From Luteimonas panaciterrae (GTDB lineage: Bacteria; Pseudomonadota; Gammaproteobacteria; Xanthomonadales; Xanthomonadaceae): a DNA stretch of 64,000 nucleotides. This document shows, in pieces, positions 25,637 through 35,617 of the stretch. The position numbers and the translations under genes are program-made. The stretch's first letter is position 1; the number at the start of each line of letters is the position of its first letter. The DNA lies in the NCBI RefSeq assembly GCF_020511115.1, contig NZ_JAJAVH010000007.1, positions 372,001 through 436,000 of the forward strand, given 5' to 3'. Below the pieces are notes generated by a model, which was not told where the DNA came from, ran no database searches, and worked only from the letters and a program-made list of their open reading frames with translations.

Positions 25637-27310
25637 TTAGTCTTGGCGAATGAGCGCCGCTACGCGTGGCGCGCCCGCGCGACCCTGTTGCATCCAGCCA
25701 ATCCAACCTGTCTCCGTTGCGGTATCGCGGATCGCGATGCCCCGCGCGATGCCGTCGGCATCGATCAAGAGCAACCGTTGCGCGGAAGCATCATCGATAT
25801 TGAAGCGCACGCGACGTCCGGGCGTGCCGAGGCGATTGCTCACGCCATCGACTCGCATCTCGTGTACGTTTTGCAGCCGCAACGCATCCGCTGCGGGCGC
25901 GCGACCAAGCCATTGCGTTTCCGGCCACGCAAACACCGCCGTGCGCGCCGTCCTGATCGCGGGCAAGGCTTGCACCAGTTCGTCGGGCACGGTTTCGCCG
26001 GTCGCCAGTTCCGGATCGAGCACGCCGACCACCGCCGCCACCGCGGTCTGATCTGCGACGCGCCACATGCCCGCGCCGAGCTTCGCCATCCATACCTCGC
26101 TCGGCAGCAGGACGATCGCGCACAGCATCGCCAATACCGCGGCTCTCACGGGACGCATGTAGGCAACCGTGGCGATGCCCAGGCCGCTCCAGAACAGGCT
26201 CGACCACACCACGTAGCGTGGTGCCAGCAGCTGATCGGGATGGTCGAGAAAATAGTTCAACCGCACCAACACGATCATCGCGCCGACGGCAACCGCGAAC
26301 CAAGCCAACCCGACGCCGAACAATGCCGCCGGCAACGGCGCAAAGCGCGCGCGCAGCGTGCTCAACGCCAACCAGGCCAGCCCGAACACGGCCAGCAGCA
26401 CGTGCGGCCAGCGTGCGAGCATGACCGGACCGAACGATGCCTGATAACCCTGGGCGAAGGATTCGGTGAACTTGCGAACGGGTGCGATCGGCAATTGCGA
26501 GGCCAGCGCCGGATCGAGCACGGGCCATGCCACGTAAACGGCGGGGCCCGCGAGCCAGCGCAGCAGTCGATCTGCTTGCGCTCCCAGCGCGAGGCGTAAC
26601 GTAGACGCATCATTTCCACCGCTCAGATGCAGCAGCGCCAGCGTGACCAACAACCCGCAAGCCAATACGACATGCGTCTTCGCCGGCGCGCGACGCAATC
26701 CGGCCACGATGAAGAACGCCGCGAAGCTGGCGATTCCGCTGCCGAAGGAAAACGCCGCGACCAAACCGCAAAGCGATGCGACGATGGCTTCCTTGAGTCC
26801 AATCCCGGCCTCATCCTGTCGCGACAACAGGCCAAGACCGATCGCCAGGCACAAGGTCACCGCATACGCATGCACGCTCTCGTTCGCATGCCCGAGCGCG
26901 CGCACGTTGCCCAGCCAGAACAAGCCGAGCACGGCGAACAGCATTGCCGCCGCTCGTTGTGCTGGCGTCGACAAGGAACGCAGCGTGCGCCACGCAAGCA
27001 CCGCCGTCGCCAGCGCGAATACGATGCCGATGCAGACCTGCAACCACTGTCCGGCGTGGAAGAATTGCAATTCCGCCACGCGCACCGCGTTCGGGATAAT
27101 CTCGTGATGGCCGTTGTCCGGAGCGAAGACATTGCTCGGAAATGGCGTCGTGAGGAAATGTCCGAGGAAACGCCAACCATCGGCGTAAGGCACGCGCGGC
27201 GCGTACCACATCACGATGATGGCGACCACGACATAAAGCGCGGTCAGCCCCCAAATGATCGGGGTCGCCAAGGACGCGCGCGTGGAGGATGTCGGCGACA
27301 GATCATTCAT
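25637..27310 (-). CDS. Polytopic membrane protein, unknown function
   Basis: A 557-residue inner-membrane protein with roughly 11 hydrophobic helices between residues 18 and 430 and a soluble C-terminal part of about 120 residues. The first periplasmic loop contains PYADGWRFLGHFL and DNGHHEIIP, an arrangement reminiscent of GT-C-fold glycosyltransferases, but no family could be assigned with confidence. It is separated by a short gap from the SpoU methyltransferase gene on the same strand. Presence as a real gene is supported by codon use and length. Confidence 0.8.
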   Translation of the reverse strand: MNDLSPTSSTRASLATPIIWGLTALYVVVAIIVMWYAPRVPYADGWRFLGHFLTTPFPSNVFAPDNGHHEIIPNAVRVAELQFFHAGQWLQVCIGIVFALATAVLAWRTLRSLSTPAQRAAAMLFAVLGLFWLGNVRALGHANESVHAYAVTLCLAIGLGLLSRQDEAGIGLKEAIVASLCGLVAAFSFGSGIASFAAFFIVAGLRRAPAKTHVVLACGLLVTLALLHLSGGNDASTLRLALGAQADRLLRWLAGPAVYVAWPVLDPALASQLPIAPVRKFTESFAQGYQASFGPVMLARWPHVLLAVFGLAWLALSTLRARFAPLPAALFGVGLAWFAVAVGAMIVLVRLNYFLDHPDQLLAPRYVVWSSLFWSGLGIATVAYMRPVRAAVLAMLCAIVLLPSEVWMAKLGAGMWRVADQTAVAAVVGVLDPELATGETVPDELVQALPAIRTARTAVFAWPETQWLGRAPAADALRLQNVHEMRVDGVSNRLGTPGRRVRFNIDDASAQRLLLIDADGIARGIAIRDTATETGWIGWMQQGRAGAPRVAALIRQD

Positions 27311-27356
27311 GAGGACGAATTAGAGCATTTTCGACTCAAACGGATACCCAAGGCGT

Positions 27357-28136
27357 CTACGAATGCTTTCCCGCCCAAGCGGCAAGCAGAACCGCCGTCG
27401 CGGCAGCGACATTGAGACTCTCGACCGCTCCGGTCCCCGGAATCGACAGACGCAGATCACAAGCCTCCGCGAGCGCGATATCCATGCCCTCGCCCTCCGC
27501 GCCAAGCACGTACACCAGCCGCTCCGGCAACGTGGCCGCGAACAGATCATCACCGCCGCGCACGACGGTGGCGGCCAGCGTGAATCCCGCGCCTCGCAAC
27601 TGCCCGATCGCGTTCACGGCATTGCCCAGGCGCACCAGCGGCACCGCTTCCGCGCCGCCTTCGGCGACGCGTGCCGCGGCACCGGACAAGGCCAGTGTCG
27701 AATCCCTCGGCAGCAGCAATGCACCGACACCGAAATGCGCCGCGGAACGCAGGATGGCGCCGAGGTTGTGCGGATTGCCGACACCATCCAGCCACAACGC
27801 ACACTGCGGCCCCGCCGGCAGATCACGCAACCACGGGCCCAGCGCACCCGGCTCCTCGCGCAGGACCTCGGCGACCACGCCTTCATGATGCGAACTGGCC
27901 GCCAGCTTGCGCAGATCGTCCTCTTCCACCACGCGATACCCGACGCGATGCGCCACGCACCATTGCAGCAACCGCTGTAGCTGCGGGATGCGTGCTTCGA
28001 GCAGATACAGCTTGCGAATCGCCTGCGGACGGCGCGCGAACACGGCCTGCACGGCATTCAGGCCATAAATGCGCAATTCGGCATCGCGCTGCCCTCGCAA
28101 TGCGGCGGATGGTGGCGGGTCACGGCGCATCGGCAA
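27357..28136 (-). CDS. SpoU/TrmH-family RNA 2'-O-methyltransferase
   Basis: A 259-residue SPOUT enzyme. An N-terminal substrate-binding domain (IYGLNAVQAVF) is followed by the knotted methyltransferase domain with motif 1 (LDGVGNPHNLGAILRSA), motif 2 (VYVLGAEGEGM) and motif 3 (LRLSIPGTGAVESLNVAAA). All three are intact, so 2'-O-methylation of rRNA or tRNA is expected; whether it equals RlmB or a paralogue is unclear. The start overlaps the end of the GNAT gene (17 bp for 28136; 11 bp for an alternative ATG at 28130), indicating a two-gene operon. Confidence 0.92.
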   Translation of the reverse strand: MPMRRDPPPSAALRGQRDAELRIYGLNAVQAVFARRPQAIRKLYLLEARIPQLQRLLQWCVAHRVGYRVVEEDDLRKLAASSHHEGVVAEVLREEPGALGPWLRDLPAGPQCALWLDGVGNPHNLGAILRSAAHFGVGALLLPRDSTLALSGAAARVAEGGAEAVPLVRLGNAVNAIGQLRGAGFTLAATVVRGGDDLFAATLPERLVYVLGAEGEGMDIALAEACDLRLSIPGTGAVESLNVAAATAVLLAAWAGKHS

Positions 28137-28653
28137 GATCCTTCCGCGTCTTGGCGAAAGTGCGCAGATCGTGCAGGCATCCGCGCTTGAGCACGGCGCA
28201 GCGTTGCGTGCCCTCCTCGATGAAACCGTTCTTGAGCAGCACGCGCGCGGAGCCGATGTTGAAATCCAGCACCGTCGCCTGCAGGCGATGCAATTGCAGT
28301 TCGTGCATCGCCCAGGGCGCGAACACGCCGACGATGCGCGTCATCAAGCCGCGCCCCCAAAGGCCGCGCCCCAGCCAGTAGCCGAATTCCGCGCCGATGC
28401 GGCGCTCGCCCTGGCCTGGTCTTACACCGATGCCGCCGCAGGCGCCACCGTCGATCTCGATCGCGAACACCGGCTGGCTCAGATCGACCACCTGCCCCGC
28501 CAGGAACGCCTCGCCGTCGGCCCGGGTATACGGATACGGAAAGCGGTCGCTGACGCCGCGCGAGACCTGTTCGTCATCGGCATGCCGCAGCAGCGCGTCG
28601 AGATCGTCCGCCCGCCAGCGCCGGAGCACGATGCCATCGCCGACGTCGATCAT
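28120..28653 (-). CDS. GNAT-family N-acetyltransferase (RimJ/RimL-like)
   Basis: A 177-residue acetyltransferase. It starts with the family's IVLRRWRADDLDALLRHADD, contains the acetyl-CoA loop region in GYWLGRGLWGRGLMTRIV and ends with LQATVLDFNIGSARVLLKNGF, typical of the RimJ/RimL/spermidine acetyltransferase group. The start at 28653 was chosen at the conserved MIDVGDGIVL; the extension to 28722 has no family character. Overlaps the downstream SpoU-family gene. Confidence 0.9.
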   Translation of the reverse strand: MIDVGDGIVLRRWRADDLDALLRHADDEQVSRGVSDRFPYPYTRADGEAFLAGQVVDLSQPVFAIEIDGGACGGIGVRPGQGERRIGAEFGYWLGRGLWGRGLMTRIVGVFAPWAMHELQLHRLQATVLDFNIGSARVLLKNGFIEEGTQRCAVLKRGCLHDLRTFAKTRKDLADAP

Positions 28654-28981
28654 CGGGCACCCCGCGCGACCGCCATTTTCCCGGGCATGGCCATGGCCAG
28701 CGACATCTCTTCTTTCACTCACGCTATCCTAGAAAGCCCGACATCGCGCCGGATGCGCAGAGTACCAAGCCGCCGCCCGGGCGTCCTGAAACCATGGCGT
28801 CACCGGCACGGCCTCAGGGAATGAAAGATGAATCCCCTGATAACGGATTTGTACGCATCTGGCTTGCCGCGATCACCTGACAGGGTTGTCATTTTCGTGT
28901 CAGCGTGACGACCGCCGGGCATTGCTAGCCTCGTTGCAGTGCGTCAACACGGCCTCGCCGTGAACCTTGGAGACCCGTTCG
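28654..28981. other. Divergent region upstream of the AcrAB-type operon
   Basis: 328 bp without a supported gene. Near the right end TTGCTAGCCT (about 28923-28932) resembles the extended -10 of the duplicated modules at 23599 and 24103, about 50 nt before the adaptor start. No regulator gene of the TetR or MarR type adjoins this efflux operon. Confidence 0.4.
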
Positions 28982-30160
28982 TTGGCTTCCTTCGACAATA
29001 GCCGCCGCAAGATCCTTGCCGCGATCGTCCTGTGCCTCGGCATCGCCGGCTGCGGCACTTCGGACAAACAGCCCAAGCGCGACAAGGCCGTGGAAGTCGG
29101 CTATGTCGTCGTCAAGCCGACTTCCGTCGCGTTGACCAACGAGTTCAACGGCCGGGCGGTGGCTTACGAGAGTTCTGAAGTGCGTCCGCAAGTCGGTGGC
29201 CTGATCCAGCGCCAGCTGTTCCAGGAAGGCAAGCTGGTGCGTGCCGGCGAGCCGCTGTATCAAATCGACCCAAGCCTGTATCAGGCGGCCGTCGATCAGG
29301 CGCAAGCCAATCTGAAAAGCGCGCGCGCCAACCTCAAGGCCGCCGATGCATTGGCGCGCCGCAATCAATCCCTGGTCGATGGTCAACTGATCAGCCGGCA
29401 AGATTACGACAACGCAGTGGCCGCCGCGGATCAGGCGCGCGCCTCCGTGGCACAGAACGAGGCGACACTCGCCACCGCGCAGATCAATCGGCGCTTCACC
29501 ACCGTGCCGGCGCCGATCAGCGGACGCATCGGGCGCTCGCTGGTGACGGTCGGCGGGCTCGTATCGCCCGATCAAACCACCGCGCTCGCCACGATCCAGC
29601 GCCTGGACCCGATCTTCGTCGACGTGCAGCAATCGGCGCAGCAGTTGCTCGCGCTGCGTCAACAACTGTCCTCCGGCAGCGCGCAGCCCACCGATGCATC
29701 CGCCAGCATCCTGCTGCCGAACGGGAGCGTCTATCCGCAACCGGGAACGCTTCAGTTCTCCGAAGTGCTGGTCGATCAATCCACCGGCACGGTCACCTTG
29801 CGCATCCGCGTTCCCAATCCCGACGGCGTGCTGCTGCCAGGCATGTTCGTGCGCGCGCGCTTCGCGCAGGCGACCCAGGTCTCGGCTTATCGGGTTCCGC
29901 AGGCGGCACTCGTGCGCGGGCCGACCGGTAATGCTTTCGTCTGGATCGTCGGTGCCAAGGATGTCGCAGTCCAGCGTCCCGTCACCGCCGACCGCACCGA
30001 CGGCAGCGACTGGATCGTCACCGCGGGATTGCAACCCGGCGATCGCGTGATCACCCAGGGCACCGCCTCGCTGCGCCCGGACACGCCCGTGCGCCCCGTC
30101 ACCGCATCGACGCCGCAGCGTCTCCTGCCGCCGACATCGACGCCCTCGGCGGGGAACTGA
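28982..30160 (+). CDS. AcrA/MexA-type periplasmic adaptor lipoprotein
   Basis: A 392-residue membrane-fusion protein with a lipoprotein signal peptide (LCLGIAGC, lipidated Cys24). The lipoyl halves (FQEGKLVRAGEPLYQID and VPAPISGRIGRSLVTVGG) enclose an alpha-hairpin rich in Ala/Gln; beta-barrel and membrane-proximal domains follow, ending in a Pro/Thr-rich tail. The preferred start is the TTG at 28982, 9 nt after GGAG; a TTG at 28967 would add five residues but overlaps that GGAG. It connects the downstream AcrB-type pump to an outer-membrane channel not encoded here. Confidence 0.94.
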   Translation: MASFDNSRRKILAAIVLCLGIAGCGTSDKQPKRDKAVEVGYVVVKPTSVALTNEFNGRAVAYESSEVRPQVGGLIQRQLFQEGKLVRAGEPLYQIDPSLYQAAVDQAQANLKSARANLKAADALARRNQSLVDGQLISRQDYDNAVAAADQARASVAQNEATLATAQINRRFTTVPAPISGRIGRSLVTVGGLVSPDQTTALATIQRLDPIFVDVQQSAQQLLALRQQLSSGSAQPTDASASILLPNGSVYPQPGTLQFSEVLVDQSTGTVTLRIRVPNPDGVLLPGMFVRARFAQATQVSAYRVPQAALVRGPTGNAFVWIVGAKDVAVQRPVTADRTDGSDWIVTAGLQPGDRVITQGTASLRPDTPVRPVTASTPQRLLPPTSTPSAGN

Positions 30161-30169
30161 GGCGAAGTA

Positions 30170-33100
30170 ATGATTTCCCGCATCTTCATCGAACGCCCCA
30201 TCTTCGCCTGGGTGCTGGCGATCGTCGTCATGCTGGGCGGCGCCTTCGCCATCAAGTCGCTGCCGATCTCGCAATATCCCAACGTCGCGCCGCCTACGGT
30301 CACCATCCGCGCCAACTATCCCGGCGCCTCGGCGGAGACGATCGAGAACAGCGTCACCCAGGTCATCGAGCAATCGCTGACCGGCATCGACGGCATGCTC
30401 TATTTCAGCTCGACGTCGGCATCGCGCGGCCAGGTCACCATCAGCGTCACCTTCGACACCAGCGTCAATCCCGACATCGCGCAAGTCCAGGTGCAGAACC
30501 AGGTGCAGCAGGCGATCCCGCGCCTGCCCTCGCAGGTGCAGCAGCAGGGCATCGTGGTGCGCAAGGCCAATCCCGACGATCTGCTGCTGATCGCCCTCTA
30601 CGACGAGACCAACACGGTCACCAACCGCGACATCGCCGACTATCTCGTCTCCAATTTCCAGGATCCGATTTCCCGCGTCAGCGGCATTGGCGATGCCAAC
30701 GTGTTCGGCAGCGCCTACGCGATGCGGATCTGGCTCGACCCGGCCAAGCTCGCATCGTTCCAGCTGATGCCGAGCGATGTCGTGGCCGCGATCCGCAGTC
30801 AGAACGCGGAAGTGGCGGCGGGCCAGGTCGGCGATCAGCCGCAGCCGGCGACGCAGATGCTCAACGCGCTGGTGTCGGCGCAATCGCGTCTACAGACGCC
30901 GGAACAGTTCCGGCAGATCGTGCTCAAGACGGAGCCGAACGGCGCGACGGTCCGCATCCAGGACGTCGCGCGCGTCGAACTGGGCTCCGAGAACTACAAC
31001 TCCAACGCGCTGCTCAACGGCCATCCCGCCGCCGGCATGTCCCTGCAACTGGCGCCGGGCGCCGATGCGCTGGAATCCGCCGAGCTGGTGCGGGCGGAAG
31101 TCGAGCGTCTTGCAACCAGCCTGCCTTATGGCTGGAAGGTCACCTACCTCAACGACGCGACGACCTTCATCGAATTGTCGATCGAGGAAGTGACGAAAAC
31201 ACTGCTGGAAGCGGTCATCCTGGTCGTGATCGTCATGTTCGTCTTCCTGCAAAGCTGGCGGGCGACGCTGGTTCCGGCAATTGCGGTTCCCGTCGTGCTG
31301 CTGGGCACGTTCGGCATTCTTTACATCGCCGGCTTCTCCATCAACACGATGACGTTGTTCGGCCTCGTGCTCGCGATCGGCCTGCTGGTCGACGACGCCA
31401 TCGTCGTCGTCGAGAACGTCGAGCGCCTGATGCACGAAAACCCGGGCATGACGGCCCGCGAGGCGACCATCGAGTCGATGCGGGAGATCAACGTCGCGCT
31501 GATCGCGATCGCGCTGGTGTTGTCGGCAGTGTTCCTGCCCATGGCATTGTTCGGCGGTTCCACCGGCGTGATCTATCGCCAGTTCTCGCTCACGATCGTG
31601 TCCTCGATGGTGCTGTCGGTGCTGGTCGCGCTGATCCTCAGCCCGGCGTTGACGGCGACGCTGCTGAAATCCAAGCATTCCCAATCCGGGCCTGGCTGGG
31701 TCGCGCGTCATTTCCCGCGATTCGCGGCCGCGCCCCACAATGCCGGGCAATGGTTCAACCGCACCTTCGAGAATGCGACCGACCGCTATCTGCGGGCGGT
31801 GCAAAGCATTCTCCGGCATAAACTGCTTTATCTGCTGATCTATGCCGGCATCGCGGCACTGCTGATGTTCCTGTTCCAGCGTCTGCCGACCGGCTTCCTG
31901 CCTTCCGAGGACCAGGGGCGGGCGAGCATCCAGTTCCGTCTTCCCGGCGGCGCCACCCTGGGACGCACGATGCAGGTGCGCGATCAGGTCGCCGACTATC
32001 TCAACGAGAACGAGAAGTCGCGCATCAACGCCGCCTTCCTGGTTGCCGGCGGCGGCGGACCGACGGCATCGCAAAACTCGGGACAAGGCTTCGCCAGCTT
32101 CATCGACTGGTCACAACGCACCGCGCCGGAGGACAGTGTCGACGCCTTCATCGCGCGCGTCGGCAAGGCGTTCTCGGGTTTTCGCGATGCGCAAGTCTTC
32201 GTGCTGGCGCCGCCACCGATCCGGGGCTTCGGCCAGACCGCGGGTTTCACCATGGAGCTGCAGAACACCAGCGGCATGTCGCGCGAGGAGTTCGCCGCCG
32301 CGGGGAATCGCCTGCTCGCCGCCGCGAGTCAGGATCCGCTGCTGAGTTCGGTTCGACCGACGCTACTGGCCGACATGCCGACGCTGAAAGTCACCAGCGA
32401 TCCGCAGATGCTCTCCACGCTGGGCCTGACGCAGGACAACGTGAACTCGACGCTCTCCACCGCCTGGGGTGGCTCCTACGTCAACGACTTCATCGATCGC
32501 GGACGCGTGAAGCGGGTCTACGTGCAGGGCGACTCCCAGTTCCGCGCCAAGCCTGATGACATCTATCAATGGCACGTGCGCGGCGAGAACGGGCAGATGA
32601 CGCCCTTCTCGGCCTTCGCCAGCACCTCTTGGGCGCAATCGCCAACCGCATTGTTGCGCTTCAATGGCATCTCCGCCGCCGAATTCCAGGGCGTTCCTGC
32701 GCCTGGCGTGAGCACCGGCACGGCGATGGCACGGATGGAAGAACTCGCGCGCGAAATCCCCGGTGTAAGCGTGGCCTGGTCGGGTCTGTCGTTCCAGGAA
32801 CGATTGTCGTCCGGGCAAGCGCCGTTGTTGTACGCACTCTCGCTGCTGCTCGTCTTTCTCTGCCTCGCGGCGTTGTACGAAAGCTGGTCGATCCCGATCG
32901 CGGTGCTGCTCGTCGTGCCGCTCGGCCTGATCGGTGCCGTGCTGGCGGTGACGCTGCGTGGCCTGGAGAACGACGTCTACTTCCAGATCGGACTCATCAC
33001 CACGATGGGCCTGGCGGCCAAGAACGCGATCCTGATCGTGGAGTTCGCCGAACAGGCCGAACGCCGTGGCAAGGAAGTCGTGGAAGCAGCGCTCGAAGCC

Positions 33101-33352
33101 GCGCGCCTGCGCCTGCGTCCGATCCTGATGACGAGCTTCGCCTTCATCTTCGGCTCGCTACCGCTGGCGCTCTCCACCGGCGGCGGCGCCAACAGCCGCA
33201 TCGCCATCGGCACGGCGGTGGTCGGCGGCACCTTGACGGCAACGGTCCTCGCGATCTTCTACATTCCGCTCTTCTACATCCTGGTGCGGACGGCCGTGCT
33301 GCGGCTGTCCCGCATGCGGCGGCATGGCGACATGGAAGAGCAGGCGGTCTGA
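30170..33352 (+). CDS. AcrB/MexB-type RND multidrug efflux permease
   Basis: A 1060-residue HAE1 pump starting MISRIFIERPIFAWVLAIV, like AcrB. The proton-relay Asp pair in helix 4 (GLLVDDAIVVVENVER), the helix-10 Lys (AAKNAILIVEFAEQ) and the porter-domain hairpins are present. A 9-bp gap separates it from the adaptor gene, so the two are cotranscribed. Broad drug or solvent export by a tripartite complex with a TolC-like channel is the established family role. It converges on the two-component system at 33474-35617, which may or may not regulate it. Confidence 0.96.
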   Translation: MISRIFIERPIFAWVLAIVVMLGGAFAIKSLPISQYPNVAPPTVTIRANYPGASAETIENSVTQVIEQSLTGIDGMLYFSSTSASRGQVTISVTFDTSVNPDIAQVQVQNQVQQAIPRLPSQVQQQGIVVRKANPDDLLLIALYDETNTVTNRDIADYLVSNFQDPISRVSGIGDANVFGSAYAMRIWLDPAKLASFQLMPSDVVAAIRSQNAEVAAGQVGDQPQPATQMLNALVSAQSRLQTPEQFRQIVLKTEPNGATVRIQDVARVELGSENYNSNALLNGHPAAGMSLQLAPGADALESAELVRAEVERLATSLPYGWKVTYLNDATTFIELSIEEVTKTLLEAVILVVIVMFVFLQSWRATLVPAIAVPVVLLGTFGILYIAGFSINTMTLFGLVLAIGLLVDDAIVVVENVERLMHENPGMTAREATIESMREINVALIAIALVLSAVFLPMALFGGSTGVIYRQFSLTIVSSMVLSVLVALILSPALTATLLKSKHSQSGPGWVARHFPRFAAAPHNAGQWFNRTFENATDRYLRAVQSILRHKLLYLLIYAGIAALLMFLFQRLPTGFLPSEDQGRASIQFRLPGGATLGRTMQVRDQVADYLNENEKSRINAAFLVAGGGGPTASQNSGQGFASFIDWSQRTAPEDSVDAFIARVGKAFSGFRDAQVFVLAPPPIRGFGQTAGFTMELQNTSGMSREEFAAAGNRLLAAASQDPLLSSVRPTLLADMPTLKVTSDPQMLSTLGLTQDNVNSTLSTAWGGSYVNDFIDRGRVKRVYVQGDSQFRAKPDDIYQWHVRGENGQMTPFSAFASTSWAQSPTALLRFNGISAAEFQGVPAPGVSTGTAMARMEELAREIPGVSVAWSGLSFQERLSSGQAPLLYALSLLLVFLCLAALYESWSIPIAVLLVVPLGLIGAVLAVTLRGLENDVYFQIGLITTMGLAAKNAILIVEFAEQAERRGKEVVEAALEAARLRLRPILMTSFAFIFGSLPLALSTGGGANSRIAIGTAVVGGTLTATVLAIFYIPLFYILVRTAVLRLSRMRRHGDMEEQAV

Positions 33353-33397
33353 TCTGATCATCCGATCTGGTCGCCTGCTCCGATGATGTCCTAGCCC

Positions 33398-33423
33398 GTC
33401 ATTCCCGCGAAGGCGGGAATGAC
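33398..33423. repeat. REP-like hairpin
   Basis: GTCATTCCCGC/GCGGGAATGAC palindrome between the convergent AcrB-type and histidine-kinase genes; identical in core to the pair at 11385-11478. It probably acts as a bidirectional transcript end or mRNA stabiliser. Confidence 0.7.
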
Positions 33424-33473
33424 GAGACCTGCGTTCTCCGAGAACTGCCTGGATACTCCACGATGATGCCGCC

Positions 33474-34937
33474 CTACCCTTCGACGGTCGGCTTCGTCGT
33501 CAACCCACTCGCGGCAACCGCGAAAGCCCGTGAAGCAGCAATCGGCTTGGTCTCTGAATCACAAGCAGCCGTATCGGAAACAGCCGGCAGTGACAGATCG
33601 ATGGCGATCTCACCTTCCTGATAGCGCGCGCTCACTTTTCCGCCATGCATGGTCACGACCGCCTTGGCGATCGCGAGACCGAGGCCATGACTGCCGCCAT
33701 CATGCCGGCGGGCCGAATCCAGTCGAAAAAACCGATCGAACCAGCGATCGATCTGCGAAGCGATAGCCGCATTCGCGGGGTTGCGCACGCTGACAGTGGC
33801 CACCTCGTCATCCTGGTGGATCAACACGCGAATCGAACCATTGCTGTCGCCATGACGGATCGCGTTGTCGATCAGATTGGCGATCGCACGCCCCAGCAAA
33901 GAAGGTTCGACCGCCGCGACGGCGTCACCGTCGACTTCAAGCGTCCGTCCGGTTTCATCGAGGATGCTTTCGAACAGCTCGGCCGCGCGGCGCGCGATCT
34001 CGGCGATGGAGGTCACGACAAGGTTGTCGACCATCGCGCCTTGATCGGCCCGCGCCAGGAACAACATGTCGTTGACAATCGAGCGCATGCGTTCCAACTC
34101 CTCAAGATTGGAATGCAATACCTCCTGCAGCTCGTCACCCGTGCGCGGGCGCGACAGGACGACCTGGGTCTGGCCGATCATGTTCCCCAGCGGTGTGCGC
34201 AATTCGTGCGCCACGTCGGCGTTGAACGAGGACAGGCGCGCATTCGCCACGTGCAGGCGTTCGAGCGCGCCGTTGAAGGCACGCGTCATCTCGCGTAGCT
34301 CTTCCGGCAGATCATCGAGCGGCAACAGCGCTTCGGGATCGTTCGGATTGAGGCCAGCCGCGTGATGCGACAGCTTGTCGAGCGGACGCAGGCCGCGCCG
34401 CGCGATGGTGCGGCTCAGGACACCGACGATCACGACCGCCAGGAGCGAGATGCCGCCGATTCCCAGACCCAGCATCAGGCTGGTCTGCTCGACCGAGCGA
34501 TGGTCCAGCGCCACCGTCAATCGCAATGCCGGCCGTTCCTCGCGCGCCGGCACATCCGTTTGCACGGCATGGAACGTGCGATCACCCAATTGCACGTAGA
34601 ACGAGCCGTCGGCGACACGACGCACGGGCGCGTCCGCGGGGAAGGGCGTGCCGAAGTTGAACTGGGGATCCCCGCTGTCGATGATGAAACGCAGGCTGTC
34701 GCCGCGCGGCGTGAAGGATTCCAGCCTCTCTTTCAGAAGCGCCCACTTATGCGACTGATGCGTGCGATCGACCATCGGCAGGATGATCTGCAATCGCGTG
34801 AAGAGTTCTTTCGTCTGCTGCCGATTGAGCTCGCTCTTCTGGAACGCGAAGATCGCCGTGCCGGTCGCGAGGAACATCAACGCCGTGGCGAGCGTCTGCG
34901 CCCGCATGATCCTCACCACGAGCGATGGCAGTTTCAT
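33474..34937 (-). CDS. Sensor histidine kinase (CusS/heavy-metal type)
   Basis: A 487-residue kinase. Transmembrane helices at about 13-33 and 155-177 border a periplasmic sensor domain; a HAMP domain follows, then the H-box VAHELRTPLGNMIGQ with His244, N-box (NLIDNAIRHG) and G2 box (GSHGLGLAIAKAVV). The F-N-A-D-V-A-H-E-L-R-T-P-L context is typical of the heavy-metal sensor kinase group (CusS, IrlS). The C-terminus carries a 40-residue Ala/Ser/Thr-rich tail beyond the ATPase domain. Overlaps the regulator gene by 4 bp (ATGA). Confidence 0.93.
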   Translation of the reverse strand: MKLPSLVVRIMRAQTLATALMFLATGTAIFAFQKSELNRQQTKELFTRLQIILPMVDRTHQSHKWALLKERLESFTPRGDSLRFIIDSGDPQFNFGTPFPADAPVRRVADGSFYVQLGDRTFHAVQTDVPAREERPALRLTVALDHRSVEQTSLMLGLGIGGISLLAVVIVGVLSRTIARRGLRPLDKLSHHAAGLNPNDPEALLPLDDLPEELREMTRAFNGALERLHVANARLSSFNADVAHELRTPLGNMIGQTQVVLSRPRTGDELQEVLHSNLEELERMRSIVNDMLFLARADQGAMVDNLVVTSIAEIARRAAELFESILDETGRTLEVDGDAVAAVEPSLLGRAIANLIDNAIRHGDSNGSIRVLIHQDDEVATVSVRNPANAAIASQIDRWFDRFFRLDSARRHDGGSHGLGLAIAKAVVTMHGGKVSARYQEGEIAIDLSLPAVSDTAACDSETKPIAASRAFAVAASGLTTKPTVEG

Positions 34938-35617
34938 GTCGGCTGTCCGTTCTGATCTTCGAGCACATACCCCATGCCGCGCAGGGTATGCAGGAGCCGC
35001 GACTGGCCGACCTGATCGAGCTTGGCGCGCAAGCGCTTGACGGTGACCTCCACGATATTCGTATCCGTATCGAAATTGATCCCCCAGACCGATTCCATCA
35101 GGATGGTCTTGGAGACGATCTGACCGCGTCGACGCGCGAGAACGGCCAGCACGCCGTATTCCTTGGCTGTCAGATTCAATGGCCGGCCGCCGCGCATAGC
35201 CCTGCGGCCGATCAAATCGACGTGCAGGTCCGCGATCGTGACGCCGACGGATTGCTCGGCATGATTGCGCCGCGTGACGTTGTGCAAGCGCGCTAGAAGT
35301 TCGAGGAACGAAAAAGGTTTGACCAGATAGTCATCGGCACCGGCGCCGAGTCCGCGCAGGCGATCCTCGACGGCATCACGCGCCGTGAGCATGATCACCG
35401 GCGTCGCGTGATTCCGCCTGAGCCGCTCGAGCACGACCACGCCATCCAGTCGTGGCAGCATGCCGTCGAGGATGATGGCTTCGTAGCCGCCCGTCTCGGC
35501 CAGATGCAGGCCGTCCTCGCCGTTGTGCGCGACTTCGACGCTGTATCCCTGCTCGGACAACCCTTTGCGCAGGTATTCGGCGGTCTTGTGCTCGTCTTCG
35601 ATTACGAGGATGCGCAT
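34934..35617 (-). CDS. OmpR-family response regulator (CusR-like)
   Basis: A 227-residue regulator starting MRILVIEDEHKTAEYL, with phospho-acceptor Asp51 in ILDGMLPRLDG, the receiver Lys in YLVKPF and a C-terminal winged helix ending TLRGMGYVLED. Sequence character (EDEHKTAEYLRKGL) fits the CusR/CopR group partnered with heavy-metal sensor kinases. First gene of the regulator-kinase operon. Targets are unknown; the neighbouring AcrAB-type pump converges on it, and no copper-resistance genes are in view. Confidence 0.95.
   Translation of the reverse strand: MRILVIEDEHKTAEYLRKGLSEQGYSVEVAHNGEDGLHLAETGGYEAIILDGMLPRLDGVVVLERLRRNHATPVIMLTARDAVEDRLRGLGAGADDYLVKPFSFLELLARLHNVTRRNHAEQSVGVTIADLHVDLIGRRAMRGGRPLNLTAKEYGVLAVLARRRGQIVSKTILMESVWGINFDTDTNIVEVTVKRLRAKLDQVGQSRLLHTLRGMGYVLEDQNGQPT

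Noticed and set aside
28925..30883. 652-codon minus-strand frame
   Set aside because: It is antisense to the AcrA/AcrB genes and has shadow composition.
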